Assembly (NCBI GenBank): GCA_026413225.1
Contig: CM048557.1
Coordinates: forward strand, 58,766,987 to 58,830,986
Source: Otis tarda
Lineage: Eukaryota > Chordata > Aves > Otidiformes > Otididae
Reading direction: 5' to 3'
DNA: 64,000 nucleotides
Both the position numbers and the translations under genes were made by a program. The notes below the pieces were generated by a model. The model searched no databases and had not been told where the DNA came from. It saw nothing but the letters and a program-made list of their open reading frames with translations. Below, piece after piece: positions 11,061 through 22,150 of this stretch (the stretch's first letter is position 1; each line of letters opens with the position of its first letter).

Positions 11061-11223
11061 AGGTTATCGCAGAGGCGTTATCACAGAACATTCTGCTACC
11101 AATTGGCTCGGCCTTGGCCAACAGGAGGTCCGCCCTAGGCCCAGCCGAGTCCACTGGACAAAGGGGAGCAACTTCTAGCAGTTTCCTACAGAAGCTACCA
11201 CCTTAGGCCCCCCCTCACTAACA

Positions 11224-11417
11224 AAACCACATCTCCAGGGATGGTGACTCTACCACTTCCTTGGGCAGCCTGTTCCCCTGCCTGACCACTCTTTCAGTAA
11301 AGAATTTTTTCCTAATAACCAATCTAAACTTCCTCTGCCACAATTTGAGGCCATTTCCTCTCATCCTACCACAAGTTACCTGGGAGAAGAAACCAATGCC
11401 CACCTCCCTACAATCTC
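11224..11417 (-). mobile_element. CR1 LINE 3' region (middle element, right part)
   Basis: Continuation of the minus-strand CR1 after the solo LTR. The minus-strand translation includes KLWQRKFRLVIRKKFF and LPKEVVESPSLE, the C-terminal end of CR1 ORF2. The element is 5'-truncated at about 11417, where plus-strand CR1 sequence resumes. Confidence 0.88.
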
Positions 11418-12595
11418 CTGAAAGCCATTTCCAAACATATCAAGGACAAGAAAGTGGCCGGCAATAGCCAGTATGCATTTATGAAGAGAAATCATGCCTG
11501 ACCAACCTGATAGCCTTCTATGGTATGATGATTAGTATGGTGGACCAGCAGTGGATATTATTAATCTTTATTTCAGAAGGGGGTTTGACACTGTTTCCCA
11601 TAACGTTCTCATAGAAAAACTGATTAATATAGGCTAAATAAATGGACAGGGAGGTGGACTTACAACTGGCTGAACGGCTCAAAGTATTGCAATCAGTGAC
11701 AGGAAGTCCAGATGGAGGAGGGCAATCTCCAGGAGTGTACCCCAAGGCCCAATCCTGTTTAACATCTTCATTCATTACCTGATTGATAGGACAGAGTACC
11801 CCCTCAGCATACAAAATTGGGAGGAGCTGGTTGTGCTCCCTTTGAAGGGAGCTCAACTGAGAAAACAGCAACCACATGAAGTTCAACAAAAGGGAATGCA
11901 AGTCCACCCCTTGGGGAGGAATAAGCTCATGCATTAGTACAGATTGGGGCCTGACTGACTGGAAAGCAACTTTGCAGAGAAGGGCCTGGGCGTCTTGAGG
12001 AAAAAGGAGTTGAACATGAGCTAGCAACATGCCCTTGTGACAAAAACTAGCAGCCTGCTGGGCTACATTAGGAAAAGCGGTACCAGCAGGTCAAGATACG
12101 TGATATTTCCCCTCTACTCAGCACTGGTGAGACACATCTGGAGTTCTGGGCTCCCCAGGACAAGAAGGACATAGACATACTGGAGCAAATCCAGCAAAGT
12201 GACACAAAGATGATTAAGTGATCAACTGGAACTGTTTAGTCTGTGTAGCAGAATGCTTGAGGAATCTTACCCATGTGTATAAATACCTGCTGGGAAGTTG
12301 TAAAGAAGAACCAAACTCTTCTTGGCGTCCAGTGAAAATGCAAGCAGCAAAAGGCACAAACTGAAATACACGACAATCCATTTAAATATAAGAAAAGCTT
12401 CTTATTGTGATAGGTGTAGAGCACTGGAACAAGTTGTCTAGCAAAGATTAGGAGTCTCCACTTTTGCAGATATTCAAAATGCAACTGGACACTGCCCCAA
12501 AAAACGTGCTGTATTTGACCCTGCTTTGAGCAAGGAGCTTGGACTACATGATGTCCAAAGGTCCCTTTTAACCTCAACCATTCTGTGATTCTGTG
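11418..12595 (+). mobile_element. CR1 LINE RT and 3' end (outer element, right part)
   Basis: This resumes the plus-strand CR1 left off at 9997: CTGAAAGCCATTTCC at 11418 continues the RT frame after ...KVMKQII. Recognisable RT sequence includes the FDTVSHNVL-like segment (about 11586-11615) and the PQGPILFNIFIHYL-like segment (about 11740-11780). Many frameshifts and stops are present. It ends in two ATTCTGTG octamers at 12580-12595. Small reading frames on either strand here are remnants and not genes. Confidence 0.85.
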
Positions 12596-13241
12596 CTCCA
12601 GGTAAAGCTCTCATGAAATTTAAAGTAACTTATGTCTTTCAAAAAAGTTTTGCTTTCCTCAAAATCCAGTAAAAAGGAAGATGAAGATTAAGAAAGCAGG
12701 ACCTTTGTTGCTACACCCATACCAAATAGTAAATAAACCAGAATCAGAACAGGACAAAGTCTGTCATATAGCTATAGTGGCAACTCATTAGATGATGTTC
12801 CACATGCTCTAGGTAAAATCTATGAGGTTTAAATTAAAATACAGAGTAGATTTACTAGAAAGCTTTTGTTTTCCTGATCCAAGCATTTATCATCATTTTA
12901 GACCAACAGCTGAAGTTCATCTTTTGTAATGATAAATTATGACTGGATAAAGCTTGTCTGGGCTTGCCCTTTATTTCATTCTTAGCTACATTCCCTTGGT
13001 CTTTGAGGAACAAGTAGTCAAATTAGAAAGTCCTCTTACAAAATGGTTTGCAAGAAAGCAGGGCTATTTCTGTAAACAATGGGAAAGCCCAGTTGTTGAA
13101 TCTCTGTTCATAAGAGAGGAAGAGAAAATCGGGCTATTTGACAAAAAAAAATCCAGAATCATACCAAAGGGTCTTCACAGTGATGGAGATGCCACAAGTG
13201 ACAGTTGTAATCTATCCTGGCATGAGGTAAAAAATGATACA

Positions 13242-13289
13242 TTGAAGTAAAAGATTCACAGTTACTTGAAGTAAAAGATTCACAGTTAC
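13242..13289. repeat. Perfect 24-bp tandem duplication
   Basis: The 24-base unit starting TTGAAGTAAAAG and ending CACAGTTAC occurs twice back to back (13242-13265 and 13266-13289) without mismatch, which suggests a recent slippage duplication. Confidence 0.9.
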
Positions 13290-14784
13290 TCACTCAGGAT
13301 GCTACCAGAAACAAAGTCCTGGAAGAAAGTAAAGATCAAATGCTAAACCAAGGACAAAGGTCATGGAGAAAGACACCATTTCTAAAAGAGGAAGCCTGAG
13401 ATAATATCTGTAAGCAATGCTAGTGACAAGGGAAAAAGGGAGGATAATTTTGCCTGTACATATTTATTATTGCCAAATAGGCTGAAAAAAAAAACCCAAC
13501 ATCACTGCTATGGTATTTTCTTCACAGGATCTAAAGGACAGCAGCAGTGGAATCTGCTGTTTGTGTTAAAGTGTCAGGAGGAGAAAGAACAAAGACATGG
13601 GAACATCTGCTTCTAGAAGCCACTTGAAAAATAATTATGCAATAGCCTGTGAAAAAACATCTGTTAAAAATGCTGCTGTCCACCCATCACATAGAAAGAA
13701 GACACTTAAGGAAAATGTAAGCAAGACCAGAAGATCATGGCTAATTTTTCTCTTGAAACACCCATATCTCAAATCTAAAATAAAACCCAAGGGTAAGGTT
13801 AGCAAGAGAAATATATTATAGAAGCAAGCAGGATGATATAGCACTGCCAAACAGATGGTACAACCTGCTGTTACATAATCAATACAACTTGAACCAGAAA
13901 CCACGCTTAGCATGTGTACTCTTTCTGAATACAAACAAATTGCTTCCTGGGAATTTTCAGCCCTCCCATTCACAGAATCCAAGGCTTTGCAATTAGTCAT
14001 GGAGCTCTCTGCTCTGCACCAGTGAGGCTATTCCAGCACGGAGCCTCCCTGCCCATCACACAGAGAAACTCAAGTTTTCTGTAAATCTGTAAAACCATAC
14101 CACATCTTATCTCATTATACATGACTGCTTTAACATCTAAACCTTTCAGGTGGACTAGTGAGTCCAGTGCAGTGTTGTGTCAACATGATGCTACCTGAAT
14201 CCTAAAGAATGCTCTCCCCTTATCACTTTGATGTGCTGTACATGCTTGATAGTTTGTTCAGTACAGGTTTACATGTCCCAGTGTAGGTGATTTAATCTAA
14301 AACATTTTAACCAGCAATTGAGATAGACAGTGTGCACATGTTCCCATGGTCCTGCTGATGAGCAGAAACTGGCTGAAGTACGAAGTTGAACCCTGTTCCA
14401 CCCTGTGCATACACCTTTAGCCAAAGTAAAGGGAGAGTTCATGTTTTAGTTCTTAAGAAGGCTCACACGAGCAAAACCACAACGCCTGATACTTTCCAAT
14501 TTCTGCATTGAATACTTAGCATAGCTAACTTCACCTACAGATCAAATGCCGTATTATTGATGAGATTCTACATTGCACGTGGCAGAAAGAGGCTGGATAT
14601 GAGACCCCTGCCTTTCCTCAAGTTCATGCTCAAATTCAGTTGCATAAGAAATTCTGCCCTTCCTACCAAAATTCCCCCTGGGCATCAGAACAGACCCCTA
14701 AAATTAATTGCCATGTGTTGCTGCACTTGCCTCAGAAGCAGATATTTGTTAGTAGGATGCAAAGCACTTGCTATAAATATAATA

Positions 14785-14866
14785 TGGTTTGTAAAATGTT
14801 TTGAGATTCTCAGTGATAAGGAACAAGATAGAGTAATGTAAGATAATATCATTTTTATATAAATAA
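14785..14866 (+). repeat. Possible ancient amniote SINE/LINE tail
   Basis: The stretch GGTTTGTAAAATGTTTTGAG followed by ATTCTCAGTGATAAGGAACA and an AT-rich end resembles the 3' tail shared by several old amniote repeats (TTGTAAAGTGCTTTGAGAT type, followed by a TATAAA-like stretch). It is recognised by eye only. The family and the 5' extent are unknown. Confidence 0.35.
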
Positions 14867-16767
14867 AACAATTACTCAAAAATATAGTCACATTGCTTCT
14901 TAAGCTGTCAGAAGAAAACCAATAAGAATAAAGTGGGGAGGAGAGTTAAACATGTCCAAAATAACTGTAAAGCAGAATTTAAACTCATTGAAATTCCTAG
15001 GAATTGAGTGCTCAAAACAATGGCTTGTAAGAAGCATCATCTCAATGTTTCCTCTGCTTATTTTTGTAAATAAGAATTTTTAATGCAATATTTTAGCCTC
15101 TGTTAGTCTCTGTTCTTTCCTGAACTATCAACAGTGATTAATGCAGATGGTTTAATGAATATTTTCTCTTCTCTGTGTATTTTTTAAAGGAACATTAAAT
15201 GAGCCTAAAAACTCAATCCCAATCTTCAGGGTTTGGTAAAAGCCATCCATGTTTTGCTGCCTAAAAGCATTTACAGATGAGGAGTAAAACTTACTGAGTA
15301 CAACACATTTAGGTATTTGTCAAGGAGTGGGAAGGCAGGTGGGAGAAATCTATGAGTATGTGCTACTGTCCTCAGGTGTTTCCTTGAAATCCACAGACTC
15401 CCAGTAGTGTTCCAGAACAAGATCAGTGAGCCAAATCTTGAACTTTCTTTTGCATATAGAGGATCTCTCAACTAATTCCCATGGAAGAATAAACGTTTTG
15501 GAGATCTGGGAAAGGAATTTATGAAAATACGGCTACACAGCAAGAGCTTTGTTATATTCCCCAAGTTAAAATGACATAGAGGAAGAGCTCTGCCTATCAC
15601 TGCACTTCAAATTCACTGGCAAGGAGACAAGGTATTGAACTACATTGCTCTCTGAATGTTTTGCTTAATTAAAGACTGCAAAATTTGGCTCAAGTAAACC
15701 ATCTTCAAATTCCTGTCTCCGGCAGCTGGAATGCAGTGAAGCCACCAGAATGAAGACCAAGCTAAATATTTTAATTGAGCAAGATACATTCTGGTTTTGT
15801 GCTCCAAACTACATGGACATCTATATTATGAAATGGGATTATAGGATTAGAGCAGGTTTGTCCTTGGCACCTGCAAAGTGTGGCAACTGGCTTCAGTATA
15901 GAATTTCTCCAGCTAACATAGGTCATGTGGGTCAGGCCAATTGCCATGTCAGTGCAGGACCAGCATACGCACGTAAATACCATATGGTTGCTGCCTGACT
16001 ATAAATTACCTAGTAATAGTTCATTACAATGATGCCACTAACTTCTAGTGCCAGTTAATTGAACATTCAGTGTAACACAGTCAAAACCTTGAGTACCATG
16101 TAATCTGTATTAAAAATAAAAATTGCTCTCTCTGGTGACTCTTTCCTATCTATCACTGCCTTGGATGGGAACAAGGGAATAAGTATGCCTACTAATGCCT
16201 TTCTCTTTTTTTTAAAGGGATGAAGAACTAGAAATGGAAATTCAAGAGTCTTGGAAGATATGAAGACTGACCTATACAGAGGATTAAGGCAGAGTATGAA
16301 TTTAAATGTGGATCTTCCTAATTAACCCCTGATGAGATAGCAATGTCTGTTATCATATGACTTGCACAGCCTTACCTGAGAATCTGTGCAGGAAATTAAT
16401 CTGGGACAATCTAACAGAAGGAGCCACTCTGGAATAATTTCCTATGAAGTCCCTGGGACTGATTGTTCAAAAGCTGTTAGGCTGAACACTGACATTCTCT
16501 TCTACACCCAACTGGGCTGTTACCCACATCAGTTGCTCATCTCCACTGGATTCTGCTCCCCAAGCTCTACTAGGGAAAGAGCAAAAGTATGATGGAGGCT
16601 TCTCTGAGTAGAGTCACACCAACATTTTCATCCAGCAGCGCTGTCTTTACAGTTCACAGCTGAACTTCATGCACATGGGTTAACACAATTCCTAGAAGAT
16701 ACTCAAGCAAAATAATTAATCACTTTCTCACATGTCAGCGAGATGCAATCAATACATCAGTGAGAGA

Positions 16768-16793
16768 AATCATAGAATCACAGAATCATAGAA
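16768..16793 (-). repeat. Isolated CR1-type octamer array
   Basis: CATAGAAT, CACAGAAT and CATAGAA stand in a row with no CR1 body after them. It could be the tail of an extremely 5'-truncated CR1 on the minus strand. Confidence 0.5.
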
Positions 16794-19700
16794 CCTAACA
16801 TATTGAGCAGGGATTGCTCCTGCCCAGGAAAAAGACTTTGGCTCATGCTATAAATCAGTGCAAGCAGTGAAAACTCGATAAAATCTTGGCTCTCTGGAAG
16901 AAATAGAATATTTAATCTGCTCTTCAAACATTTGGGTGAGGAAAATACAATCCCTTGCTCTTTTGAAATGTATAAAGCTGTTCAGAGAAGGCAATAAACC
17001 ACTCATATTATGTCATGTACTGAAAGCAACACCTGATAGTTAAATCTACATAGAAATGAAATCAGATACATTTGATTTCTGTCAGCTTCCTTATAAATCC
17101 TCTAGTCGTGTCACTTGTCCATCTTATGGGTCCCAAAAAATTGTTTTAAATTAATCAGCCTTCAATTAATATTATGCCCATGTCCACTCAGAAATCCTGT
17201 AGGATTTTTTCCAGCTTGTTCAGGTATGCTCCAAACCATCCTCTTTACAGCAGAAGAAGGAAATAGCTCGTCTTCTAAAGAGCAATGACTTTGTCCCCAA
17301 ATTTTCTCATTACATTTCTGCTACTAGCCACCATATAGACTAATTTAGATTTTTTTAATGACAAATCCAGCTACAATAAACAAAAATACATCATTCTTGT
17401 CTGGGGCACTAAAGATGTGAACACAAATATTCCATAACACTTGGAATTTTGTGGAACTGTTACAGGGTAGAATAAAACTGTATGTGTGAATGGAGCCTTG
17501 CCAAGGCATTTTTGTTCCCAAAGTGGACAGGTAAAATTTAAAATAATAGCATTCAGAATTCAAAGACAAAACTTAAATCTCAGTGCAGTTTTTGAAACAC
17601 TTTTGCTACTGTTCCCTAGTTCCACACACCATTTTTAAGCATCTTTACACTGGTAGTGCGTAAGAACAGCACTTCTCTGGATATTGTAAGCAACCTGATT
17701 AGTGAATTTTAGTTTATTTGTACATCGTTAACTGAGTCTTGCCAAAGGGAAGGTAAAAACATTAAGAATTCACTGTTTCCTTCTGTCAAAAATCTCTCTC
17801 TATCCCTTTTTCTTTTTCATTAAGGTTAAAATAGAGCTTGCAACAGCAAAAGCACAAGCCTCTGTGATTTGAAATAATGCAGTAACTGTACTCAGTTGTA
17901 CCAGTACCAAATACTTGTCCTCTTTGGACTACATGTGATATCTAGCATCACAGGTCTGTAAGAGCAAAATTATGATGAGCTGGTTGTACCAGATCTTCTA
18001 CACTTCATTAGCTATAGCAGTTCATTTCATAATACCTGTGTTACTCCTATACCTGGTGTTGTGCTTTAGAAAGCAACACACTGTTGCTTTCTAAAGGTGG
18101 AAAATGCACCACAAATCTAGGTAAATTGCTCCTTCACTATTAATTATTATTGGCATTAGCACTCTAGGCTGCTTGTCTAATGGACAGAGAAAACTATACC
18201 CTTAACAGACACAGATAAATTCAAAAAGCTAATCTGTGAGAGACCTGTTGTAGAAACACTAAGATTGTTTTTCAACTCCTTCCAACTTCTCTATGACAAT
18301 AATGATCATAGAATTGGACACAGTTTTTTATTAATTATCTCCCTGATTCCAGACTCAAAGGTAATACAATTTTATTGTAGCTAATAAACCCCTTTACATC
18401 TACTCAGGTATGATTTTTAGCCCTTTCAGTAACACCACTACAGGGGATGCTCATGTTCAATTAGTCATATACTATTTATTCTGAATATTATTCAAGAATA
18501 TTTAATACAGAGTTCTACCTTCTAAGCATAGCAACATTTCTTGTATTTAGATATATGACCCTTAGTTTATCTATATTGTTCTGAGGAGTGTATTTATCAA
18601 GCCTTCAGGTTGTGTACATAGGTAAACTATCTCCATTATCACCACAGTTCCTCACACTAATGGCAGCACAATGTGACTAGATCCACACTCCACAGACACA
18701 CACAGGGGTTCAGTGAGCATTTTCAAGTCAGATTCTGGAGGAAAATCTAAGAAAACTGCAATTATAAATTATATTTTCTTCTCTGTTCTTTTTTATTTCA
18801 TCTGCAAATTCTACCAGCTGTAACATTATATTTTATTCTAAGCCTTGACAAAAAGCTACACTAGAAACTAAAATCTAGCAACACTCTCCTCAGGGAAGAA
18901 TTCCGTAATTCCTTTCTATTACTTATCAGCTAACCAGGTTTTAATTCATACAATATGGACTACACTGATTTTGCATCATGCTAATCTTTTTTAAATCAGA
19001 ATGCCGTGTGGAACTCAGTCAAGTTCTTCACAGAGGCCTGAGTACATCATGGCAACCGTCAGTTAAATCTGCTGTTATTCAGTCACTCCTGTCAATAGAA
19101 ATCCATTCTGTGCAGCTGAACACTGTAGAAATTCACACTGTATTGTAACTTTCTCCTTCTAGCAAGCAGCATCATGCAGTGTGAAGAAGAGAGGAGCTTT
19201 GGACGTTTACTTCACGCCCTGCCCTCTGAGCTGAGGAACCAGCCACAATACATTTCTTTGCCATACAGCAGCTCTTCTCACTTCTTTGTGGCTACAGACA
19301 GTTGTCATAAGCAATCTGATGGGCAATTATGTGCCTGGGCTGCAGTGGACTCCTTCAGGGGCTGCAGTGGATTAAGTTCTTGCTGTTCACTGCCACGGGC
19401 ATTTTTAGATCGCTGGGTCTGGTGGATACTGCATACTAGGAGCAAAAGCAGCTTACTCGAAGATATTATACTCTCATGATGATGCTATACTCTCATAATA
19501 CATTGAAGAAAGGTTCCATTATTTTACTACATTGTTGTTACCTTCCGAGTACCACTCATTAAATCTTAGCATTGCCAGCACCATCTCAGTACTATCCTGC
19601 CTCCTTCCTGACTTCTTTTTTTTGTTTTGTTTTGTACTAACTAAAACCTCAGTAAGCTGATGGACTGCATAAATAATGCCTGAAAAAATTATTTCCAACG

Positions 19701-21645
19701 TACATATAAAAATGCATATAGGCTTGACACTCCAAGGTGTTACCTTTTAAGCTTTGTCGTATCTGTCCACTTTCCTGTCTACTCTCTGTGAGAGAAAGGC
19801 AGGCACCAGAGCAGTTATTTTAATGAAGGATTTATTTCCCAGACATACTTATGCCGGCTGTTCTCCTAAACCACTCAGTTTCTATAAAATACCAGCATTC
19901 ACAACAGTGAAAATACAATAAGCTGAGGCTGCCCATAATGGTGCAGAGAAGATTCAGTGAGCACTTTGTCACGAGACACATTTTTAAAGTTCTGGTTCTA
20001 AAAATCAGTTGAAGTTTAATGGCAGCCTGTAACTCCCAATTTATTCTAGCAAGATCAGATATACTACAGAACTACTTGTCCTATCTATGTAAAATTATGC
20101 ATGCTGAGCACAATGGATTGTGTTTAATCCCTCTCTTCTGAAAAGCATAAGATGGAAACACTACCTATTCAAGGATGTGGACATAGCAATTGTTTCATAC
20201 CACTGGACCAAGAATGGATTGGAAGAATAGAGGATAATTTCATTCCATTTTAAAAGACGGGAAAATGCGGCCAAAGAGAAGGGATTCATGATGTCTTTTC
20301 TGGTTTTTGAAAACCAGTTGAATACTGCAAGGTATCCTTACTGTAAGTGTATCGACAGGAGATCCCCAAGCCTTGATCAGAAAATCAATTTGTTCCTTCA
20401 TCTGGATGATGGAGCAAAATATTTCATCAAAACTACATTTCTCTTCAATCATCTCATGTCTACAGCAGAAACAAACCATAAGAAGAGGAGGCCTCTTTGC
20501 AGGGATTGGGAAGTTAAACCAGAATGACAGAAGATAGAAATGGAAGTAAGAGGTAAAAAATTTGTAAATTTTTTGCCAATGTTAAAATCAGCAAATGCAA
20601 TGAGATCCTCCATTGAGATAGACTAGTTCCGTTCCAATCTCATTTAAGTTAGCATTAATAAAGAGTAATTCAGCCACTTCAAATAAAAACACCTGAATAT
20701 CATCAACAAGATCAAGACAAATTACGGGACAGGTAGCATGCTAAAAAGTCTCTTACAACTCCTTTTAATTGGTAAAACTATTCAACTGTAGTATGGATAG
20801 ACAATGTGGTGGTTATTGTTGTTACAGAGATACAGTACATAACTCTAATCAATAATAAATGAAGTTGACAATCCTATTATATTACAGCACCAAATAAGAG
20901 GCCTCCATTTAGAATGAAAATGAAAATTATGTTTTGTGAATTCCATACTACCAGTACATAGTTGACAAGTTGATGCATAGCAACTAGATTTAAATTCCAA
21001 AAACGAGTGTAGGTAGCAGGACAATTAGTTTATGACTACTGTGTTATCTTAGAAAGTGAAAAGACAGCTCAGTGTTCAGCCCCACAAAGACAACAGCTCC
21101 TCATAGCATGTGCATTAGCAAAACATTGGGGTGTCAGCAAACTAAGCAGCTTCAGCAGTGCAGTCTCTGTGTCTCCACATGGCCTTTGAATCACTCCCTT
21201 GGATTTAGCTACCTAGATTCTACCTACGTTTTTCTGTAGGCATCTAAGTGCTTTTTTGGATCTCACTCTAAATTCTCACTTCTCATAAAACCTTTTCCAA
21301 AAACTCCATTAATTTCTCCAGCAATTATCAGAAGACCATGGGATTATTTCACTAATCAACAAAATAAAGACAGTATTTAATTGCTTTTCTGGTTTTAAAT
21401 GAACTACAAAAGTAAACACATCTGCAAATTAAACCTAAAATACTGAGTTCTGTGACTAAACTACTTTATAATGAAATATGTATGTAGTGACTTCTGAGAC
21501 CCTCCTGCTGCAGATCATAAAATCTATTGCTTAATTGTTATTAACAAATGTATAAATACACATCATTAACCAGTTATTATGCACACACCTCACGTGTCCA
21601 AACCAAGAAACTGCACAAAACTCCAAATCTTTGCAATGTCACAGA
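16794..21645. other. Gene-free DNA
   Basis: Unique AT-rich sequence with a strong perfect hairpin at 18064-18096 and a T-rich/(TTTTG)3 tract at about 19616-19635. The open frame at 19174-19479 (101 codons) has no recognisable domain and I do not call it a gene. Confidence 0.6.
18064..18096. repeat. Perfect 15-bp stem-loop with 3-base loop
   Basis: CTTTAGAAAGCAACA (18064-18078), loop CAC, then TGTTGCTTTCTAAAG (18082-18096), an exact reverse complement. It may arise from a palindromic duplication. It is too short for a typical pre-miRNA. Confidence 0.92.
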
Positions 21646-22150
21646 CTCATAGAATCATAGAATGGTTTAGGTTGGAAGGAACCTTCAAAGGCCATCTAGT
21701 CCAACCCCCTGCAAGGACCAGGGACATCTCCAACCAGATCAGGTTGCTCAGAGCCCCATCCAACCTGGCCTTGAACATCACCAGGGACGTGGCATCTACC
21801 AGCTCTCTGAGCAAACTGTTCCAGTGTTTCACCACCCTCATTGTAAAAAATTTCTTCCTTATATCTAGTCTAAATCTACCCTCTTTCAGCTTAAAACCAT
21901 TACGCCTTGTCCTATCACCACAGGCCTTGCTAAAAATCTGTCCTCATCTTTTTTATAAGCCCCCTTTAAGTACTGGAAGGCTGCTATAAGGTCTCCCCAG
22001 AGCCTCCTCTTCTCCAGGCTGAACAGCCCCAACTCTCTCAGCCTGTCCTCATAGGAGAGGTGCTCCAGCCCTCTGATCATTTTTGTGGCCCTCCTTTGGA
22101 CCTGCTCCAACTGGTCCATGTCTTTCCTGTGCTGAGGGCTCCAGACTACT
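21646..22150 (-). mobile_element. CR1 LINE 3' fragment
   Basis: This minus-strand CR1 tail starts with CATAGAATCATAGAATGG at the 3' end and extends into the C-terminal part of ORF2. Translation gives [20 protein letters not shown] followed by [20 protein letters not shown] within 21886-22150, and ERVVKHWN-like sequence after a frameshift near 21850-21880. The tail, with GGTTGGAAGGAACC and CCTGCAAGGACCAGGGACAT, marks a subfamily different from the 4571 copy. It resembles the copy at 58581. It is 5'-truncated at about 22150. Confidence 0.92.

Larger units (their letters stand above)
10115..11223 (-). mobile_element. Solo LTR, ERVL-like endogenous retrovirus
   Basis: About 1.1 kb of GC-rich sequence sits inside a CR1 and is bounded by TG...CA-type ends (TGTCGTAGTTCAG at the left, CTCACTAACA at the right). 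On the minus strand there is a TATA-like TATTTTA (complement of 11054-11060) and an AATAAA (complement of 10287-10292). No gag, pol or env frame is present and CR1 sequence resumes on both sides, so this is a solo LTR left by recombination. Small frames inside it are not coding. The class is an inference from general similarity to avian ERVL LTRs. The ends are uncertain by about ten bases and I could not fix a clean target-site duplication (CATGTG at the left, CATCTC at 11230-11235 is only a weak match). Confidence 0.75.
12596..16767. other. Gene-free DNA with small local features
   Basis: Mostly unique AT-rich sequence. It contains a perfect 24-bp tandem duplication (13242-13289) and a possible old SINE or LINE tail (about 14785-14866). 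The short open frames, for example around 13597-13821 and 14557-14841, match no protein I recognise. Confidence 0.6.

Noticed and set aside
10527-11062. Open frames of 137 and 176 codons on the plus strand
   Set aside because: They lie antisense inside the solo LTR and have low-complexity composition.
11518-12030. 170-codon minus-strand frame
   Set aside because: Antisense to the plus-strand degraded CR1 RT. Its translation shows no relation to any protein.
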